Shown one piece after another: positions 62,007 to 64,000 of a DNA stretch of 64,000 bases. The stretch spans positions 62,001 through 126,000 of the forward strand of contig NZ_CALMZC010000038.1 in the NCBI RefSeq assembly GCF_937873765.1, given 5' to 3'. The notes under the pieces were generated by a model. That model was not told the origin of the DNA. It saw only the letters and a list, made by a program, of their open reading frames with translations, and did not search any database. The stretch comes from an uncultured Thiothrix sp. Lineage in GTDB: Bacteria > Pseudomonadota > Gammaproteobacteria > Thiotrichales > Thiotrichaceae. How positions within the stretch are numbered: position 1 is the first letter of the stretch; each line of letters opens with the position of its first letter. The translations under genes were made by a program, and so were the position numbers.

Positions 62007-62798
62007 ATGCGTATTGTAGTGGCTTTAGTCGTAGTGTTATATGGGCTAGCAGCTTTGTATGGCTATTACTGGTGGAACGGCAGCCAACAAAAATTCACTG
62101 AAACTCGAGTGGCACAGCCAACGGCAACTGCTCCTGTGCAAACCACGCCGGAGCCGTTGCGGTTTTCAGATGTTAAGCTTGCTGACAATACCCAATTAAT
62201 TAGTCAGCAACTCCAGAACTTGCAAACTAGTTTTGAAGCCCGCTTGCAAGAGCTGCAAATTCAACAAACTAAAACTTTAGTGAGTTTACAAAAGCAAATT
62301 GATGAGTTGAAGCAACAGCAAGCACAAGTTTTGGCACAAACTCAATCCAGCTCGCCCGCATCAACTCAAACACCTAGCGCTGACCAAAGCTCTATGGCGG
62401 CACTCGTTGCAGAGCCACCTCCAGCCGAACAAGCTTTTGAGAGTCAAGCTCTGCAGGCGAAGCCTAGCTTAAAGGCTCAACTGACCCAGCTCGACCTTAA
62501 GCTCCAAACGGATACCCCGGATGTGGCACGCCAAAGTGTTTTCCAGCAAAAAGCAGAAAATGCATTGAATCAAGCACAGCTTGGTACTCTTTTACAAACT
62601 CGGGCCGAGTGTGGACAAAGTTTTTGTAAGCTTGATATTCAAGGGCAAGTACCTACAGGTGTTGATCCTTTGCAAGCTTTATGGGAGCAGAATGTGTTTC
62701 CAGAGTCCACTGAAGTGATGACGATTCCTAAACCAGATGGTTCAGGCTGGTTAGTCTATATTGCAGCAGAGGGGCAGTCTTTAGCTAACACACCTTAG
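62007..62798 (+). CDS. Membrane-anchored coiled-coil protein, unknown
   Basis: 263 residues. One N-terminal span (about 3-23), then a Gln-rich coiled coil (about 60-115: QQLQNLQTSFEARLQELQIQ), a linker of Ser/Pro/Ala, and a C-terminal globular part of ~95 residues with two Cys in RAECGQSFCKLDIQG and FPESTEVMTIP. No catalytic motif. The position after an exported gene suggests an envelope role. Function not inferred. Confidence 0.6.
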   Translation: MRIVVALVVVLYGLAALYGYYWWNGSQQKFTETRVAQPTATAPVQTTPEPLRFSDVKLADNTQLISQQLQNLQTSFEARLQELQIQQTKTLVSLQKQIDELKQQQAQVLAQTQSSSPASTQTPSADQSSMAALVAEPPPAEQAFESQALQAKPSLKAQLTQLDLKLQTDTPDVARQSVFQQKAENALNQAQLGTLLQTRAECGQSFCKLDIQGQVPTGVDPLQALWEQNVFPESTEVMTIPKPDGSGWLVYIAAEGQSLANTP

Positions 62799-62811
62799 TC
62801 GAAAATTACTA

Positions 62812-64000
62812 TTAAATTCCCAGCTCCTTCCACATCTCATCCACTCTTTCTTTCACCTTTTGCTCCATTATAATTGGAGTACCCCATTCGCGCGTGGTTT
62901 CACCTTTCCATTTATTAGTTGCATCTAAGCCCATTTTTGAACCAAGCCCAGACACAGGCGAGGCAAAATCAAGGTAATCAATCGGGGTATTTTCAATCAA
63001 AACGGTATCGCGTGCTGGATCCATACGAGTGGTCATTGCCCAGATGACATCCTGCCAACTGCGGGTGTTTATATCCTCATCCACCACAATAATAAATTTG
63101 GTGTACATAAACTGGCGTAAGAATGACCAAACCCCCATCATTACGCGTTTGGCATGTCCGGCATATTGCTTTTTAATACTCACTACGGCCATGCGATATG
63201 AACAGCCTTCAGACGGTAAGTAGAAATCGACAATTTCTGGAAATTGCTTTTGCAGAATGGGTACAAAAACCTCATTTAAAGCCACTCCTAAAATAGCTGG
63301 TTCATCCGGTGGGCGTCCTGTATAGGTGCTATGATAAATGGGGTCTTTGCGATGCGTAATACGTTCAATTGTAAACACGGGGAAGGTATCGACTTCATTA
63401 TAATAACCCGTGTGATCCCCATAAGGACCTTCCGGCGCATAATCATTCGGATAAATAAAGCCTTCGAGCACAAATTCAGCAGAAGCTGGCACTTGCAAAT
63501 CAGACAGCAAGGCTTTAGCTAATTCAGTACGTGACCCCCGCAATAAGCCAGCAAAGGCATATTCTGACAAAGTATCAGGCACTGGTGTCACCGCACCCAA
63601 AATCGTCGCTGGGTCGGCACCCAAAGCTACCGCCACAGGAAAAGGCTCACCCGGATGTTTACGTTGCCAGTCTAGGAAATCTAGAGCGCCCCCACGATGC
63701 GACAGCCAACGCATAATAACTTTGTTTTTGCCTAAGACTTGCTGGCGATAAATCCCTAAATTCTGGCGCTTTTTCTCAGGGCCTTTGGTAATGACTAAGC
63801 CCCAAGTGATTAAAGGCGCCACATCGCCCGGCCAACAATGTTGAATTGGCAGTTTACTAAGATCAACCTGTTCGCCCTCTAAGACTACCTCTTGGCAAGC
63901 TGGACGGCTGACCTGTTTCGGTGCCATATCCAGCACTTTTTTGAAAACGGGCAAAGCATGCCAAGCATCTTTCAAACTTTTCGGTGGTTCTGGTTGTTTA
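62812..64000 (-). CDS. ubiD: 4-hydroxy-3-polyprenylbenzoate decarboxylase UbiD (N-terminus beyond the window)
   Basis: The visible C-terminal ~395 residues of a protein normally about 490 long; the open frame continues past the right edge. UbiD uses prenylated FMN to decarboxylate the polyprenyl-hydroxybenzoate intermediate of ubiquinone synthesis. Markers: [45 protein letters not shown] with the catalytic acidic residues, and the [19 protein letters not shown] region. Its presence shows an aerobic-type quinone pathway. Confidence 0.95.
   Translation of the reverse strand, partial: KQPEPPKSLKDAWHALPVFKKVLDMAPKQVSRPACQEVVLEGEQVDLSKLPIQHCWPGDVAPLITWGLVITKGPEKKRQNLGIYRQQVLGKNKVIMRWLSHRGGALDFLDWQRKHPGEPFPVAVALGADPATILGAVTPVPDTLSEYAFAGLLRGSRTELAKALLSDLQVPASAEFVLEGFIYPNDYAPEGPYGDHTGYYNEVDTFPVFTIERITHRKDPIYHSTYTGRPPDEPAILGVALNEVFVPILQKQFPEIVDFYLPSEGCSYRMAVVSIKKQYAGHAKRVMMGVWSFLRQFMYTKFIIVVDEDINTRSWQDVIWAMTTRMDPARDTVLIENTPIDYLDFASPVSGLGSKMGLDATNKWKGETTREWGTPIIMEQKVKERVDEMWKELGI

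Noticed and set aside
1-64000. tRNA genes, rRNA genes, insertion sequences, prophage and CRISPR arrays
   Set aside because: None recognised: no T-loop and CCA-like endings, no transposase or integrase motifs, no regularly spaced repeats. A tRNAscan or ISfinder run could still reveal missed short elements.

Overview
The window reads as chromosome of a gammaproteobacterium, most plausibly a sulfur-oxidising Thiotrichales relative (Thiothrix/Thiofilum-like). This is inferred from the gene set: Slt70, MltA, RluB, Orn, GspKLMN, tetrameric GlyQS, UbiD, complex-I-like pumps, a dodecin and a small c-type cytochrome. Base composition looks only moderately GC-rich. I see no rRNA, tRNA, CRISPR array, phage or insertion sequence. 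Most of the region is housekeeping with several accessory islands.

Layout. 0.1-2.3 kb: malate synthase G. 2.3-7.9 kb: mixed accessory genes (DUF1615 protein, membrane TIR-domain protein, VapBC toxin-antitoxin, metallo-beta-lactamase-fold hydrolase, CAP-domain protein, ChaN-PDZ protein). 8-11.3 kb: M1-like peptidase, acrylyl-CoA reductase-type dehydrogenase, dodecin. 11.4-17.5 kb: four contiguous complex-I antiporter-like subunits (M, L, M, M) with no other complex I gene; this is the most unusual locus. 17.6-20.5 kb: TerC protein, phytase-like lipoprotein, DegS-type protease. 20.5-23.4 kb: phosphoethanolamine-transferase-like enzyme and secreted EndoU-like protein. 23.5-28.1 kb: flavin demethylase of the DgcA type, non-pyrrolysine MttB-family methyltransferase, divergent LysR regulator. 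28.2-30.5 kb: an unknown ORF plus a membrane gene present in two identical copies within a tandem duplication that also carries a dead LysR fragment. 30.5-33.7 kb: gatA-gatB-gatC. 33.9-37.8 kb: giant secreted protein with calcium-binding repeats. 38-50.9 kb: MltA, a coiled-coil protein, Atm1-type exporter, RluB, Gmk, GloB, Orn, Ste24-type protease, cytochrome c, RsgA, Slt. 51-54.6 kb: gspKLMN. 54.6-64 kb: GlyS/GlyQ, TerC/Alx, RecQ, a 2-oxoglutarate oxygenase, two small unknown exported or anchored proteins, and UbiD cut by the window edge.

How the parts fit. Central metabolism and translation (GlcB, GatCAB, GlyQS, Gmk, Orn, RsgA, RluB) are ordinary. Envelope functions recur: MltA and Slt, a DegS-like protease, a type II secretion distal operon, a sulfatase-fold lipid A modifier and a large secreted repeat protein that could be a secretion client. 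The best candidates for undescribed biology are the orphan pump array, where one L-type subunit has lost its second transport half and one M-type subunit has lost three of four key charged positions; the duplicated membrane gene whose copies are identical while their flanks differ by about 7 percent; and the methyltransferase/demethylase pair that has no corrinoid protein nearby.
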